From: Vulcanimicrobiota bacterium
GTDB lineage: Bacteria; Vulcanimicrobiota; JAJTBE01
Assembly: GCA_021107945.1 (NCBI GenBank)
Contig: JAIORV010000049.1
Span: 1-46,448, forward strand
Direction of reading: 5' to 3'
DNA length: 46,448 nucleotides
Part shown: one piece after another, positions 32,336 to 40,894 of the stretch
Layout: every line of letters starts with the position of its first letter
Position numbering within the stretch: the stretch's first letter is position 1
Translations under genes and position numbers: made by a program
Notes under the pieces: model-generated
What the model saw: only the letters and a program-made list of their open reading frames with translations
Told to the model about the DNA's origin: nothing
Databases searched by the model: none

Positions 32336-33889
32336 TCATTCTCCGAGTAACCGGGATGCAGCCATCTCCATGTTCAATGTTGAATAGTTATATCCTGTCA
32401 TTGTTATGTCGGCGTTTTTGGGTAATCCATAAGGGCTCAGGAGAGAAATCAATATAACGAAAACTCCCTTTTCATGTAATCTCTTTATTATCTGCGTCCA
32501 TTTCTCTGCTGTGTCGGCAGGCATTCTCCCCCTTGAGAAAAGCTCAAACACAACAATGTCAGGGTTATACTCAAATGATTTTTCAGAAACGATTGCTTCC
32601 GGATCCTCAAGATTATAGACAAACCTTTTGGCATTATTATTTATTTTCTTGATATACGGAAATACAGAAGCCCCGGTGTCCGATTCTTCCAGTAGTGTTC
32701 TAAAAAGTCTGTCGGGAGAAAATACCAATACCTTTTTCCCTGATAAATCAACGGGGATTTTTTCGTTTCCATTAATTATCGTGATACCTTTTTGTGTTGC
32801 CTTGCGTGTAAAGTCAATTCTCTCCTGTGTCGGAATTAGTGATGCCGGAGTTGGATTCACTATATACCTCTTTTTAAAATCAAGTATTCTTTCTACCGAT
32901 TCATCAATTCTCTCTTCACTTATTTCCCCCGTCCTCACGCTTTCCAATACCGCATCGTATCCCTCCACCTGGGTTTCAAAATGTCCCAGCATCAATATTA
33001 TATCAGCTCCCGCCTTCACGGTCATCACGGCGGATTCGACGGGTGAATAGTTATCCGCAATTGCTTTCATTCTCATGGAGTCTGTGACTATCAAGCCGTT
33101 GAAGCCCATCTTTTTTCTGAGCAGTTCTGTAAGTATTTTATATGATAATGTAGCCGGGACGGGATCGTCTGTGTCAAATGCGCCAAAGATGATATGTGCG
33201 GTCATAATTGCTTCCACCCCTGCATCAATGGCCTTTTTGAACGGGTGCAGCTCGACTTTTTCAATTCTTTCTATAGGTGCGTCAATCCGGGGAAGTTCGA
33301 GGTGAGAGTCAAGAATTGTGTCCCCATGTCCCGGAAAATGCTTGGCACATGCGCTCAGTCCCGCCGATTGCATTCCCCTGACGGCCGCAGATGTCATTTC
33401 TCCCACGTCAATGGGATCGTCTCCGAATGATCGAACGCCGATAAGGGGGTTGTCAGGATTCGAATTCACATCGGCAACGGGAGCGTAATCCATGTGAAAG
33501 CCTAACTCTTTGAGCTCCTGCCCGCTTATTCTATACATTTTTTCCACCATATCAATATCGCCGCCGGCTCCCAGTGCCATATTTCCCGGCAGGAGATTCA
33601 TATCTGGAAAATCCGCCCTGTTTACAATTCCACCTTCCTGATCAAGGGAGATCATCATAGGGAGTTTGTCGTTCAGTTTCATCAGGGATTGGTTTAAATT
33701 TTCAGTCTGCTTTCTTGATTCAATATTTTTTGCAAAAAGAATAACACCGCCCCAGGATATATCCCTGAAATGACGGCGGGTTCTATCATTTATTTCATGC
33801 CCCGGAAAATCAATAATGAACATCTGGGCAACTTTTTCCTCAATAGATAATTCACTGATATCCGGCAAGCTCTTTTTTAATGTTTTCAT
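32336..33889 (-). CDS. nagZ: Beta-N-acetylhexosaminidase-type glycoside hydrolase family 3
   Basis: A 517-residue GH3 enzyme with the two-domain layout of Bacillus NagZ-type proteins: a TIM barrel (about 15-345) with the KHFPGHGDTILDSHLELP loop (His/Asp general acid-base pair) and the nucleophile Asp in LIVTDSMRMKAI, then an alpha/beta domain (about 370-517). It would remove N-acetylglucosamine from muropeptides in cell-wall turnover. No signal peptide is seen, so it is probably cytoplasmic. ATG 33889 has a good AAAAGGAG site. It is monocistronic. Confidence 0.92.
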   Translation of the reverse strand: MKTLKKSLPDISELSIEEKVAQMFIIDFPGHEINDRTRRHFRDISWGGVILFAKNIESRKQTENLNQSLMKLNDKLPMMISLDQEGGIVNRADFPDMNLLPGNMALGAGGDIDMVEKMYRISGQELKELGFHMDYAPVADVNSNPDNPLIGVRSFGDDPIDVGEMTSAAVRGMQSAGLSACAKHFPGHGDTILDSHLELPRIDAPIERIEKVELHPFKKAIDAGVEAIMTAHIIFGAFDTDDPVPATLSYKILTELLRKKMGFNGLIVTDSMRMKAIADNYSPVESAVMTVKAGADIILMLGHFETQVEGYDAVLESVRTGEISEERIDESVERILDFKKRYIVNPTPASLIPTQERIDFTRKATQKGITIINGNEKIPVDLSGKKVLVFSPDRLFRTLLEESDTGASVFPYIKKINNNAKRFVYNLEDPEAIVSEKSFEYNPDIVVFELFSRGRMPADTAEKWTQIIKRLHEKGVFVILISLLSPYGLPKNADITMTGYNYSTLNMEMAASRLLGE

Positions 33890-34433
33890 TTTTGTACTCC
33901 TTTTACATGGGCCTTCGGGCTCCGCATTTGCAGACTTATTAGATTTCGCACACCCGATATCTTTTAATATAGATCACTCAATTTGCTAAAAACGCAATTG
34001 AAATAATTTCTTTAATTGCCTTATAGCCATCTTTCACTGTGTTTATAAAATTTCGATCTTTTAAGACAATACACGGATTTTAATCGGGTGGTTAGAAGCC
34101 TATAAAACCTACCTCTCATCTCAACTAAACCGTTTCAACGGTTTCTTGATGAGATAAACCACTGAAGTGGTTAGGACGTTGTAGCGGTGGGGTTTACAAT
34201 CAATTCACCACAATAAATTGTGGTGCTGTCTTAAACACCTTAAAACACCTGTTATCACCTTAATACACTTGAAATATGTTCTATTACTTCTTAACAAATT
34301 AACAAGTGCGAAATGTGGGGACTCATCTTTTATGATATTTATTATGTCTTTGCAACTACAACCTTTTAATCTTGACTTTGTTGTTCTATTCCAACGGAAG
34401 ATGCCCTTCCTTATTGAAAAAAGCATTGCAAAT
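33890..34433. other. Gap with a fourth, divergent hairpin composite
   Basis: No gene is visible. It holds a possible nagZ promoter on the minus strand (TTGTCT at about 34062, TATAAA near 34043; weak), the related hairpin composite at 34110-34196 and AT-rich sequence of no clear kind up to the foldback element. Confidence 0.6.
34110..34196 (-). repeat. Hairpin composite, divergent copy D
   Basis: On the minus strand CCCACC is followed about 18 bases later by AACCACT-TC-AGTGGTT (like hairpin III of copies A-C), a TATCTCATCAAG spacer and AAACCGT-TGA-AACGGTTT. An ATCTCATC/TGAGATGAG pair brackets the second hairpin. The architecture is related, not identical. Confidence 0.65.
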
Positions 34434-34720
34434 TGTCATTCTGAGCGGATCAAGAATGAATTACTTAATTCCGATGACTTCCTCAAAGACGGAATATTCT
34501 TGATGTACGAATATTCACACAGCGAAGAATCTCAACCCCCGTTGGTGTGGAAGAAGTAAGGTTTGGCGATGGTGGAGGGAGCAAGTTTCGAAAAGAGAGA
34601 GGATTATTTTGAAGGGGAACCCGAGAGAATAGATCCTTCGCTGATTATTATATCGGAGATATGCAAATCCTGTTCTTGCCAAGCTCATTCAGGAAGTATT
34701 GACTTTTGCATAACATGACA
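34434..34720 (+). repeat. Foldback element, copy 4 with a damaged right end
   Basis: Starts TGTCATTCTGAGCGGA (34434-34449) and matches the other copies inward (CACAGCGAAGAATCTCAACC; GAGGGAGCAAGTTTCG; AGATCCTTCGCTG), but its right end is only CATGACA (34714-34720), without CCGCTCAGGA. Its middle is closest to the right-terminal copy (46161-46332), including AAAGAGAG and TATTTTGAAGG. Confidence 0.85.
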
Positions 34721-34854
34721 ACTCACATGTTCTGTTAAGGAATATGCGATGTCAATAAAATAAAAAGGGGTTTTGATAAAAACGACAAAATTTGTACATC
34801 CCAATATCTGTGAGAGCAATTGATGCAACCCCACGGATTGTATGAAAATATGAG

Positions 34855-35388
34855 GTGATTTACATCGGGAGATATACGAAGGGATTGAAGATTTTCCCTG
34901 CGATTGCTATACTTTTTTTTCTGTTAATGCCCGGGTTTTCATTTTCCCAGAGTTCGCTATATGAGTTCCGGGAGTTCAATGTCCGGGTGGAAAAGTATCC
35001 CCCCCAGAAAAATCCGATGGTAAGTGTTGACATTAACCTGGATGGTACCGGCACATACAAGAAAAGCATTACAAGCGACAGGGGAACTTTTGAGAAAACA
35101 AAGCAATTCAGGGTAAACGCCAAACAGTTGGAGTATGTATATTTCCAGGTGATGAGAGCGAACTTTTTTGATATCGAAGAAGTTCTGGGTAGTCCTGATA
35201 TGAAAAAAGGTACGATAATAAAAGTTACGGTGAAAATTGATCATCATATGCATTCGGTTACAATGTACGGCGAGCGATACCTTGCGGTTGATGATATAGT
35301 GAATGCCGTGCTGAAATTCATGCCGGATGATTTAAAGAAGGATTATAACAGGAAAAACTTCAATTACTCTGAGATAAAACTTCCATAA
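34855..35388 (+). CDS. Secreted hypothetical protein
   Basis: A protein of up to 177 residues with a clear signal peptide (FPAIAILFFLLMPGFSFS) and a small alpha/beta domain. The pattern of alternating strands (PMVSVDINLDGTGTYKKS) then a helix and IIKVTVKIDHHMHSVTMYG recalls DUF6438-like or emfourin-type small secreted domains, but I cannot name a family. Start is uncertain: GTG 34855 has no ribosome-binding site, while TTG 34885 would place the signal peptide right at the N-terminus, with GGGAG 12 bases upstream. It lies 87 bases before ridA. Confidence 0.6.
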   Translation: MIYIGRYTKGLKIFPAIAILFFLLMPGFSFSQSSLYEFREFNVRVEKYPPQKNPMVSVDINLDGTGTYKKSITSDRGTFEKTKQFRVNAKQLEYVYFQVMRANFFDIEEVLGSPDMKKGTIIKVTVKIDHHMHSVTMYGERYLAVDDIVNAVLKFMPDDLKKDYNRKNFNYSEIKLP

Positions 35389-35474
35389 TATAAAAAGGGG
35401 AACAGTGTCTTGATTTTCCCGATAAAGAATTACTAAACTCAAGACCTGATCCTTATCTTACAGGAGGAATATAT

Positions 35475-35858
35475 ATGCCTGCAAAAACAATATTACAAAC
35501 AGAAAAAGCACCAGGGGCTATTGGACCATATAGCCAGGGAATAAGATGCGGAGAGTTCGTATTTGTATCAGGTCAACTTCCCATTGATCCGGAAACGGGT
35601 GAATTTGTTGACGGCGGAATCGCAAACAAGACAAAGAGAGCCATGGACAACGTGGGGGCTGTGCTGGAAACTGAAGGTCTTACATACAAGAACCTGATGA
35701 AAGTTACCATATACACAACCCAGATGGATCAATTCCAGGAAATAAATGAAGCTTACTCATGGTACTTTGTCGGCGCACCGCCCGCCCGCGCCGTTGTGGG
35801 AGTATCATCTCTTCCAAAAGGAGCAAGCATAGAGATCTCGGCAATTGCCATGTGTTGA
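35475..35858 (+). CDS. ridA: RidA-family reactive enamine/imine deaminase
   Basis: This 127-residue protein hydrolyses reactive enamine/imine intermediates from PLP enzymes; some relatives (RutC) act in pyrimidine breakdown. Family motifs: APGAIGPYSQGIR near the start, FVFVSGQLPIDPETGEF, the substrate-binding Arg in PPARAVVGV, and the C-terminal IEISAIA with the conserved Glu. ATG 35475 has AGGAGGAAT upstream. The uracil permease gene follows 32 bases later, so a shared transcript is likely and hints at a role in pyrimidine metabolism (inference). Confidence 0.95.
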   Translation: MPAKTILQTEKAPGAIGPYSQGIRCGEFVFVSGQLPIDPETGEFVDGGIANKTKRAMDNVGAVLETEGLTYKNLMKVTIYTTQMDQFQEINEAYSWYFVGAPPARAVVGVSSLPKGASIEISAIAMC

Positions 35859-35890
35859 TGTTTTAATGGCGGGAGTATATGGAGCATACA

Positions 35891-37138
35891 ATGAATGATT
35901 ACTCTTTCAGGGCAAAGGACAGTCTAGTCGGGGCTCAAATGCTTTTCGTTGCGTTTGGCGCCCTTGTACTTGTGCCTCTTCTCACGGGTCTCGATCCGAA
36001 TGTCGCCCTGTTCACGTCGGGTGTTGGCACTCTCATCTTTCAGCTTGTAACAAAAAGGTCTGTTCCCATTTACCTTGCCTCGTCGTTTGCATTTATCGCC
36101 CCGATTATTTACGGCGTTAAAACCTGGGGTATTCCTTCAACGCTATGCGGACTTGCGGCGGCAGGGGTCCTGTACCTGGTTTTTGCCGCCCTGATAAAAA
36201 TAAAAGGGAAAGAGATACTTGAGAAGATATTGCCCCCTATCGTAACCAGCCCCGTTATCATGGTCATAGGACTCGTGCTTACTCCCGTTGCAATCAACAT
36301 GGCCACAGGCAAGACAGCGGATGGAGCGACTGTCCTCTTCCCTCAAAATCAGGCTGTTCTCCTTGCCGTTGTGGCGTTACTTACCACCTCGCTTATCAGT
36401 CTTATAGGGAAAGGGATTTTCAAATTCATACCGATTCTGTGTGGGATCGCCGCAGGCTATATTCTCTCACTTTTCCTGGGTGTTGTTGACTTCAGTCCGG
36501 TTATGAAAGCTCCATGGTTTGCGATTCCCAGTTTCACATTCCCGAAATGGAATTGGTCTGCAATTATATATATCGTACCTGTTGCAATCGCCCCGGCAAT
36601 CGAGCATGTGGGAGATATTGTTGCAATAGGCTCAATTGCGGGTAAAGATTATATCAAGGATCCTGGAATTCACAGAACAATGGCCGGCGACGGACTGGCA
36701 ACTATCGCAGCTTCGCTCATGGGAGGGCCTCCCAATACAACATATTCGGAGGTGTCCGGTGCCGTGGCGCTGACAAGGTGCTTTAATCCGGGTATAATGA
36801 CATGGTCGGCAATCTTCGCAATACTTTTCAGTTTCAGCGGCAAATTGGGAGCGGCCCTGCGCAGTATCCCGTCCCCTGTAATGGGAGGTGTAATGATACT
36901 CCTGTTCGGGGCGATTGCGGTTGTGGGATTGAGCGGACTGGTCAGGTCGCAGGTAGATGTTATGAAACCCCGGAACCTGGTGATAATTGCCATAATACTT
37001 GTATTCGGAATCGGTGGAATGTGCTTCTCTTTCGGAAAATTTGCAATAAAGGGAATAGGACTTGCGGGAATAGTTGGAGTGCTTCTCAATCTATTATTGC
37101 CGGGTCGGGAGGAGCAATCTCAGAAAGATTCAGTATAG
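35891..37138 (+). CDS. uraA: Uracil/xanthine (NCS2) permease, UraA-like
   Basis: A 415-residue membrane transporter with 12-14 segments; UraA-type proteins take up uracil with protons. The substrate-site motifs are present: AIEHVGDI (Glu and His in the TM8 half-helix) and GGPPNTTYSEV (Glu of TM10). Uracil fits these motifs better than xanthine, but no binding test is possible here. ATG 35891 has GGAG seven bases before it; an earlier in-frame ATG at 35879 lacks room for one. Its last 19 bases overlap, on the opposite strand, the end of the rRNA methyltransferase gene. Confidence 0.92.
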   Translation: MNDYSFRAKDSLVGAQMLFVAFGALVLVPLLTGLDPNVALFTSGVGTLIFQLVTKRSVPIYLASSFAFIAPIIYGVKTWGIPSTLCGLAAAGVLYLVFAALIKIKGKEILEKILPPIVTSPVIMVIGLVLTPVAINMATGKTADGATVLFPQNQAVLLAVVALLTTSLISLIGKGIFKFIPILCGIAAGYILSLFLGVVDFSPVMKAPWFAIPSFTFPKWNWSAIIYIVPVAIAPAIEHVGDIVAIGSIAGKDYIKDPGIHRTMAGDGLATIAASLMGGPPNTTYSEVSGAVALTRCFNPGIMTWSAIFAILFSFSGKLGAALRSIPSPVMGGVMILLFGAIAVVGLSGLVRSQVDVMKPRNLVIIAIILVFGIGGMCFSFGKFAIKGIGLAGIVGVLLNLLLPGREEQSQKDSV

Positions 37139-37923
37139 GCATTGTAAAGTACAATAGATGCACTCACACCTAAATTTAAGGAATCCACCCTGTTCGCCAT
37201 CGGGATTCTTATTTTTTCGTTACACTTTTCTTCAAGAATATCTCCGTAGCCTTCCGTCTCTCCCCCAAAGATATACACGGTTTTTTTGTCTTTTTCGAAA
37301 AGCTTAACATCGTTCATCAAATTCTCGCTGTCTGTGGTAAATAAGAATTTCTTTATATTATAAATGTCCATAGCATCAAGAAATGTGTTTTCATCCTTGA
37401 ACGAAACAAACGGCATCTCCAGAATATATCCGGCGGTTGCCCTTACCACTTTCGGGCTGTACCACGCCACGCATTCGCCCACGAGAATGACCCCCGCGCA
37501 TCCGAATGCTCTTGCGGAACGGATAATCGTGCCCAGGTTTCCCGGGTCTCTTACCAGGTTAATTGCAATGAAATAATTTCCTTTTTCGATAACCTCATCA
37601 GGATTCCACGAATTTTGCGGCAAAATTGCCATCATTTTTTGTGGTGAAGATGCCGGGCTAATGTATTCCATTATTTCATCAGAAACAAAAAATGTATTAT
37701 CTGCTTTTTTACATAAAAACTCCACCAGAATCATATCGTGCTTATCCCGAATTCCCGGGCTGTAGTACAGGGTTTCCACGGGGTAGTCTGTTTTCATTAC
37801 CTCGCGAAGAGCCCTTGCGCCTTCCATCAGGAAGGCTCCCTCTTGTTCACGATATTTTTTCCGGTGGAGCTTTCTTGCTCTTTTAACCGCTGGATTTTGT
37901 CTACTTTGAATTGCAATCATCAT
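37120..37923 (-). CDS. SpoU/TrmH-family RNA 2'-O-methyltransferase
   Basis: A 267-residue enzyme with a small N-terminal substrate-binding domain (about 8-95) and a knotted SPOUT domain with motif 1 DPGNLGTIIRSARAFG (near 126), motif 2 VYIFGGETEG (near 220) and motif 3 IPMANRVDSLNLGVSASIVLYN (near 243). It methylates ribose in rRNA or tRNA; the exact target is unknown. It sits downstream of rplM-rpsI on the same strand (gap 21 bases), so it may share their transcript. Two adjacent ATGs (37923 and 37920) are possible starts. Confidence 0.93.
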   Translation of the reverse strand: MMIAIQSRQNPAVKRARKLHRKKYREQEGAFLMEGARALREVMKTDYPVETLYYSPGIRDKHDMILVEFLCKKADNTFFVSDEIMEYISPASSPQKMMAILPQNSWNPDEVIEKGNYFIAINLVRDPGNLGTIIRSARAFGCAGVILVGECVAWYSPKVVRATAGYILEMPFVSFKDENTFLDAMDIYNIKKFLFTTDSENLMNDVKLFEKDKKTVYIFGGETEGYGDILEEKCNEKIRIPMANRVDSLNLGVSASIVLYNAYTESF

Positions 37924-37944
37924 GCTATATTGCAGATAACAATG

Positions 37945-38355
37945 TTATCTCTTCGTCCACTGGTATCCTTTTCTGGCGCGCTTCTTACCGTATTTTTTGC
38001 GTTCCTTTTCCCGGGGATCCCTTGTGAGAAGACCGGCCTTTTTTAATGTCGCTCTCAAATTTATGTCGTGCTCACATAAAGCTCTTGCAATTCCATGACG
38101 AACCGCTCCAGCTTGGCCTGCCTTTCCACCGCCGCATGCATTAACAAATACATCGAACTGTCCGGTGGTTTTTGTGAATTCAAAAGGCTGCTCGATTTTT
38201 AATTCCAACATCTTTCTCTGGAAGTAATCGGCCATTGACATACCGTTTACGATAATCCTGCCGCTTCCCGAACCGAGTCTAACCCTGGCCACTGCGTTTT
38301 TGCGTCGGCCTGTAGCCCATATTAATCCTTTGGAGTCAATTGATGGTTTTCCCAA
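37945..38355 (-). CDS. rpsI: 30S ribosomal protein S9
   Basis: A 136-residue basic protein with [14 protein letters not shown] near the start, the family core ([19 protein letters not shown]) and an Arg/Lys-rich tail ending WTKR where most bacteria have QFSKR (the tail contacts P-site tRNA). It is 18 bases after rplM, the usual pairing. The ATG has an AGGAGGAC site. Confidence 0.98.
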   Translation of the reverse strand: MGKPSIDSKGLIWATGRRKNAVARVRLGSGSGRIIVNGMSMADYFQRKMLELKIEQPFEFTKTTGQFDVFVNACGGGKAGQAGAVRHGIARALCEHDINLRATLKKAGLLTRDPREKERKKYGKKRARKGYQWTKR

Positions 38356-38373
38356 AATCCTTGTCCTCCTAAC

Positions 38374-38805
38374 CTATTCCATTATCAATTCAACAGGCTT
38401 CTGAGCCTGAAGATTGTGCTTTGGACCTGTAAAAATTTTCAGTCTTTTCATTCTCTTTGCGCGAAGCTTGTTTTTGGGTAGCATTCCCGCAACGGCTAGC
38501 TTGATAACCCTCTCCGGATGTTTCTTGAGCATATCACTTAAAGAAGTCTCTTTCAGACCTCCCGGATATCCCGAATGACGGTAATAAAGCTTGTCAGTCA
38601 TTTTGTTTCCCGTTACTTCAAACTTGCCGGCGTTTACAACTGCCACAAAATCGCCGACATCTATGTTGGGGGTGTAAGTTGGTTTCGTCTTGCCCATGAG
38701 GATCATTGCAATTTTAGTTGCAGTCCTGCCCAGGTTCTTACCCTCCAGGTCAATCAGATGCCAACCCCTTGTCACCTCACCTTTTTTGGGGACATACGTT
38801 TTCAC
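38374..38805 (-). CDS. rplM: 50S ribosomal protein L13
   Basis: A 143-residue protein with the family signatures WHLIDLEGKNLGR near the start, GKTKPTYTPNIDVGDFVAVVNA and KLAVAGMLPKNKLRAKRM. It is the first gene of the rplM-rpsI pair; the ATG has a GGAGG site. Confidence 0.98.
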   Translation of the reverse strand: MKTYVPKKGEVTRGWHLIDLEGKNLGRTATKIAMILMGKTKPTYTPNIDVGDFVAVVNAGKFEVTGNKMTDKLYYRHSGYPGGLKETSLSDMLKKHPERVIKLAVAGMLPKNKLRAKRMKRLKIFTGPKHNLQAQKPVELIME

Positions 38806-39165
38806 GGTTTTTCCTCCCTGCCAAATGTCTCAATAATAAAAAAAATCCCTGAAACTTGCTCACATATTCTAATATAAAAGGATAGTACTGTCAAGTGATT
38901 ATGTGATTTTTTCCATGTTAATTTGCTTTATTTGTATATATTCACCGCAAAGACCACAAAGACCACAGAGTTTTTTTGTAGGAGGGATGTCCCCATCCCG
39001 ATAATATTCCTTATGTAATCCTTCATTATCAGCAATTATCATAAAAATATGCCATGTATTCATTTCGAAAATACAGATAAAAAGGATGAAGAAAAGGAAT
39101 TTTCCACTCGTGGAATAATTCTGGTTATAGAATTTACTTATTTATTAATGAATATGGAGGGAAAT
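38806..39165. other. Divergent intergenic region of rplM and the Ntn-hydrolase gene
   Basis: The gap contains a CACCGCAAAGACCACAAAG-type element (38941-38970), the 28-base palindrome copy (38977-39004) and an AT-rich stretch in which an upstream in-frame ATG (39049) is not used, as I judge. A promoter cannot be assigned. Confidence 0.65.
38977..39004 (+). repeat. 28-base palindromic element, copy 6
   Basis: Stem GGGATG/CATCCC around TCCC: the same compensatory pair as in copy 3. It is directly preceded by the CACCGCAAAGACCACAAAG-type element, as in copy 3. Confidence 0.9.
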
Positions 39166-40254
39166 ATGACGGTAGTCAGCGCGATGAAATTCAACTTCCA
39201 CCAGGGAGCGCTTGTATGCGACGAGCAAACGACATTCGGAGACAATAGATATGCATATCTATCGGATAAAATAAAGCCTTTGATTCCACCGGAAGTGACT
39301 GAAAGAACCGGCATGGTTGCTGCATACGGAGGATCGGGGACACAGTCGGTTGCGGCGGAAGTAGTGAAGAAAACCTATGGAGAGATGTTGCAGGCGGCTG
39401 AAGATATAAAACCGTTCTCGCATAAGAGTTATATGTTCAGAACCATTGAAGATGTTGCCCGCTTTTCCATGAAAAAGCTTCTTGAAGTGAAACATCACCA
39501 TCTCAATGATAAGCTCTATTCCAATTTTCACTTCAACATGGACGACTTTAACCGGGGTTATTATGAGCTTGATGGTGAAAGATATGATATCAAACAGGAT
39601 AATGTAATCGAGAAAGCTACCGAATATATCACCTGGAAAGATTACCAGCCTGACGTGGATTCAATATTCAAGAATAGAGCTATCGTAGCGGGCTTTGACC
39701 CCACAAGCGGATTTGAGATTTATAGCCTGTCCCTGATGGACAATGAATGCTTTTTTAGCGGGGGTCTTTATGAGAGTATCGGTTCGGGAGCCGACATTGC
39801 TTCTATAAGTCTCAATGATTTTATCAACACCAAAGTATTGAGCATCAGGAGAACAAAGATTGATCCCACCGAGGGTGTAGTTGAGCTGATTCGTGCCACA
39901 AACGCTTGCGCCAGGAGAAATTATGGTGTGGGCGGATATTTCAATATAGTTCTCATCGATGGGCGGAAATCCCCTGAAAAAGCATACACGGAAATAATGG
40001 ATCACAGCGCCCGTCTTGCCTCGGAGATTGTCTTTGCCGGCGGATACGAGTTAATCGATCATAATGATATGATGACTTTGATTAACAAGCTTGTATTTAA
40101 AGGCGTGCCTTTTGCTGATGTTGATTCTGAATTTTGTAAGATGGCAAAAGATACGAAGAAATTGAGTTTACTTCTCAGGGGATATAAATTAGAGCGACTT
40201 TTCAACAATAACGGCAAGGATGAGAAGACAGATGAAGATTCTGGTTGCTGTTAA
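39166..40254 (+). CDS. Proteasome-like Ntn hydrolase, single chain
   Basis: A 362-residue cytoplasmic protein whose N-terminal third resembles proteasome beta-type (Anbu/HslV-like) subunits. Starting from ATG 39166 (GGAGGG upstream) it begins MTVVSAMKF, so removal of Met would leave Thr1 as the nucleophile, with Asp18 (VCDEQTTFG) and Lys34 (LSDKIKPL) near the places of the proteasomal Asp17 and Lys33. Later, IVAGFDPTSGFEIYSL and GSGADIASISLNDF match the beta-subunit core. A 40-residue longer reading from 39049 would block Thr1. It is longer than known Anbu or HslV (about 180-280), so the C-terminal part may be a separate domain. It overlaps the Usp gene by 23 bases. Confidence 0.7.
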   Translation: MTVVSAMKFNFHQGALVCDEQTTFGDNRYAYLSDKIKPLIPPEVTERTGMVAAYGGSGTQSVAAEVVKKTYGEMLQAAEDIKPFSHKSYMFRTIEDVARFSMKKLLEVKHHHLNDKLYSNFHFNMDDFNRGYYELDGERYDIKQDNVIEKATEYITWKDYQPDVDSIFKNRAIVAGFDPTSGFEIYSLSLMDNECFFSGGLYESIGSGADIASISLNDFINTKVLSIRRTKIDPTEGVVELIRATNACARRNYGVGGYFNIVLIDGRKSPEKAYTEIMDHSARLASEIVFAGGYELIDHNDMMTLINKLVFKGVPFADVDSEFCKMAKDTKKLSLLLRGYKLERLFNNNGKDEKTDEDSGCC

Positions 40255-40657
40255 CGAAGATGATTATTCAAAAGAATTGATAAAAACTGGAGCGACACTT
40301 TCATCACAGTTTCGCTCCGAGCTTTATATTGTCTATGTTTATGAGGTCCCCCTCGCATTACCTCTCGATTCCGACTCACCGGAAGAAATCGAGAAAGGAG
40401 ACAGGATCCTCGATTTTGCTTCCGGCATTGCAGATGAAGCAGGAATATCTGCGCAAACGGATATCATCCAGGCAAGGACGGTGGGGGCGGGAATTGTAAA
40501 TGAAGCCAGAGATCTCGGTGTAGATTTGCTAATAATCGGCATGAAGAAGTATCCGGGGCATGGAGAAAACATAATCAGCAGAACTGTTGATTATGTGATG
40601 AAAAAAACTCCCTGCCGGGTAATGCTGATGAGAAGAGGAGAGAGCGATGGGGAATAA
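40232..40657 (+). CDS. Universal stress protein (UspA family)
   Basis: A 141-residue protein beginning MKILVAVNEDDYSKELIK, with the alternating strand-helix core and an end VMKKTPCRVMLMRRG typical of Usp proteins. The ATP-binding motif G-2x-G-9x-G(S/T) is not clear: the segment reads GMKKYPGHGENIISRT, so it is perhaps a non-ATP-binding subclass. I chose ATG 40232 over 40220 for spacing to AAGGA. Overlap with the Ntn-hydrolase gene predicts co-expression. Confidence 0.88.
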   Translation: MKILVAVNEDDYSKELIKTGATLSSQFRSELYIVYVYEVPLALPLDSDSPEEIEKGDRILDFASGIADEAGISAQTDIIQARTVGAGIVNEARDLGVDLLIIGMKKYPGHGENIISRTVDYVMKKTPCRVMLMRRGESDGE

Positions 40658-40894
40658 GGAATATTGCTTCTGAGGAAATTAGGAAAATGTATAGTAGGTG
40701 CCAGATCACGGAAAGCGGATGATGGAGAATTGATGGCGGAACTGTAGGAGGGACGTCCTCGTCCCGATAAACGGATGACGGAGGTCGGATGAGAGTATAT
40801 CGAAATAACAAATGTTCACTACAAAGACTTGAAGATCGAGAAGAATTAATAGTCAAGAAAACTCCGTGCCCTCTGTGGTAATTATATATTAACA
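40658..40894. repeat. Gap with purine-rich block and palindrome copy
   Basis: Bases 40660-40740 are AGGAAATTAGGAAAATG- and GCGGATGATGGAG-type sequence, 40743-40770 the 28-base palindrome, and 40815-40880 a foldback pair (CACTACAAAGACTTGAAG; GTGCCCTCTGTGG). Confidence 0.8.
40743..40770 (+). repeat. 28-base palindromic element, copy 7
   Basis: Stem GGGACG/CGTCCC with loop TCCT; same flanks. Confidence 0.9.
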
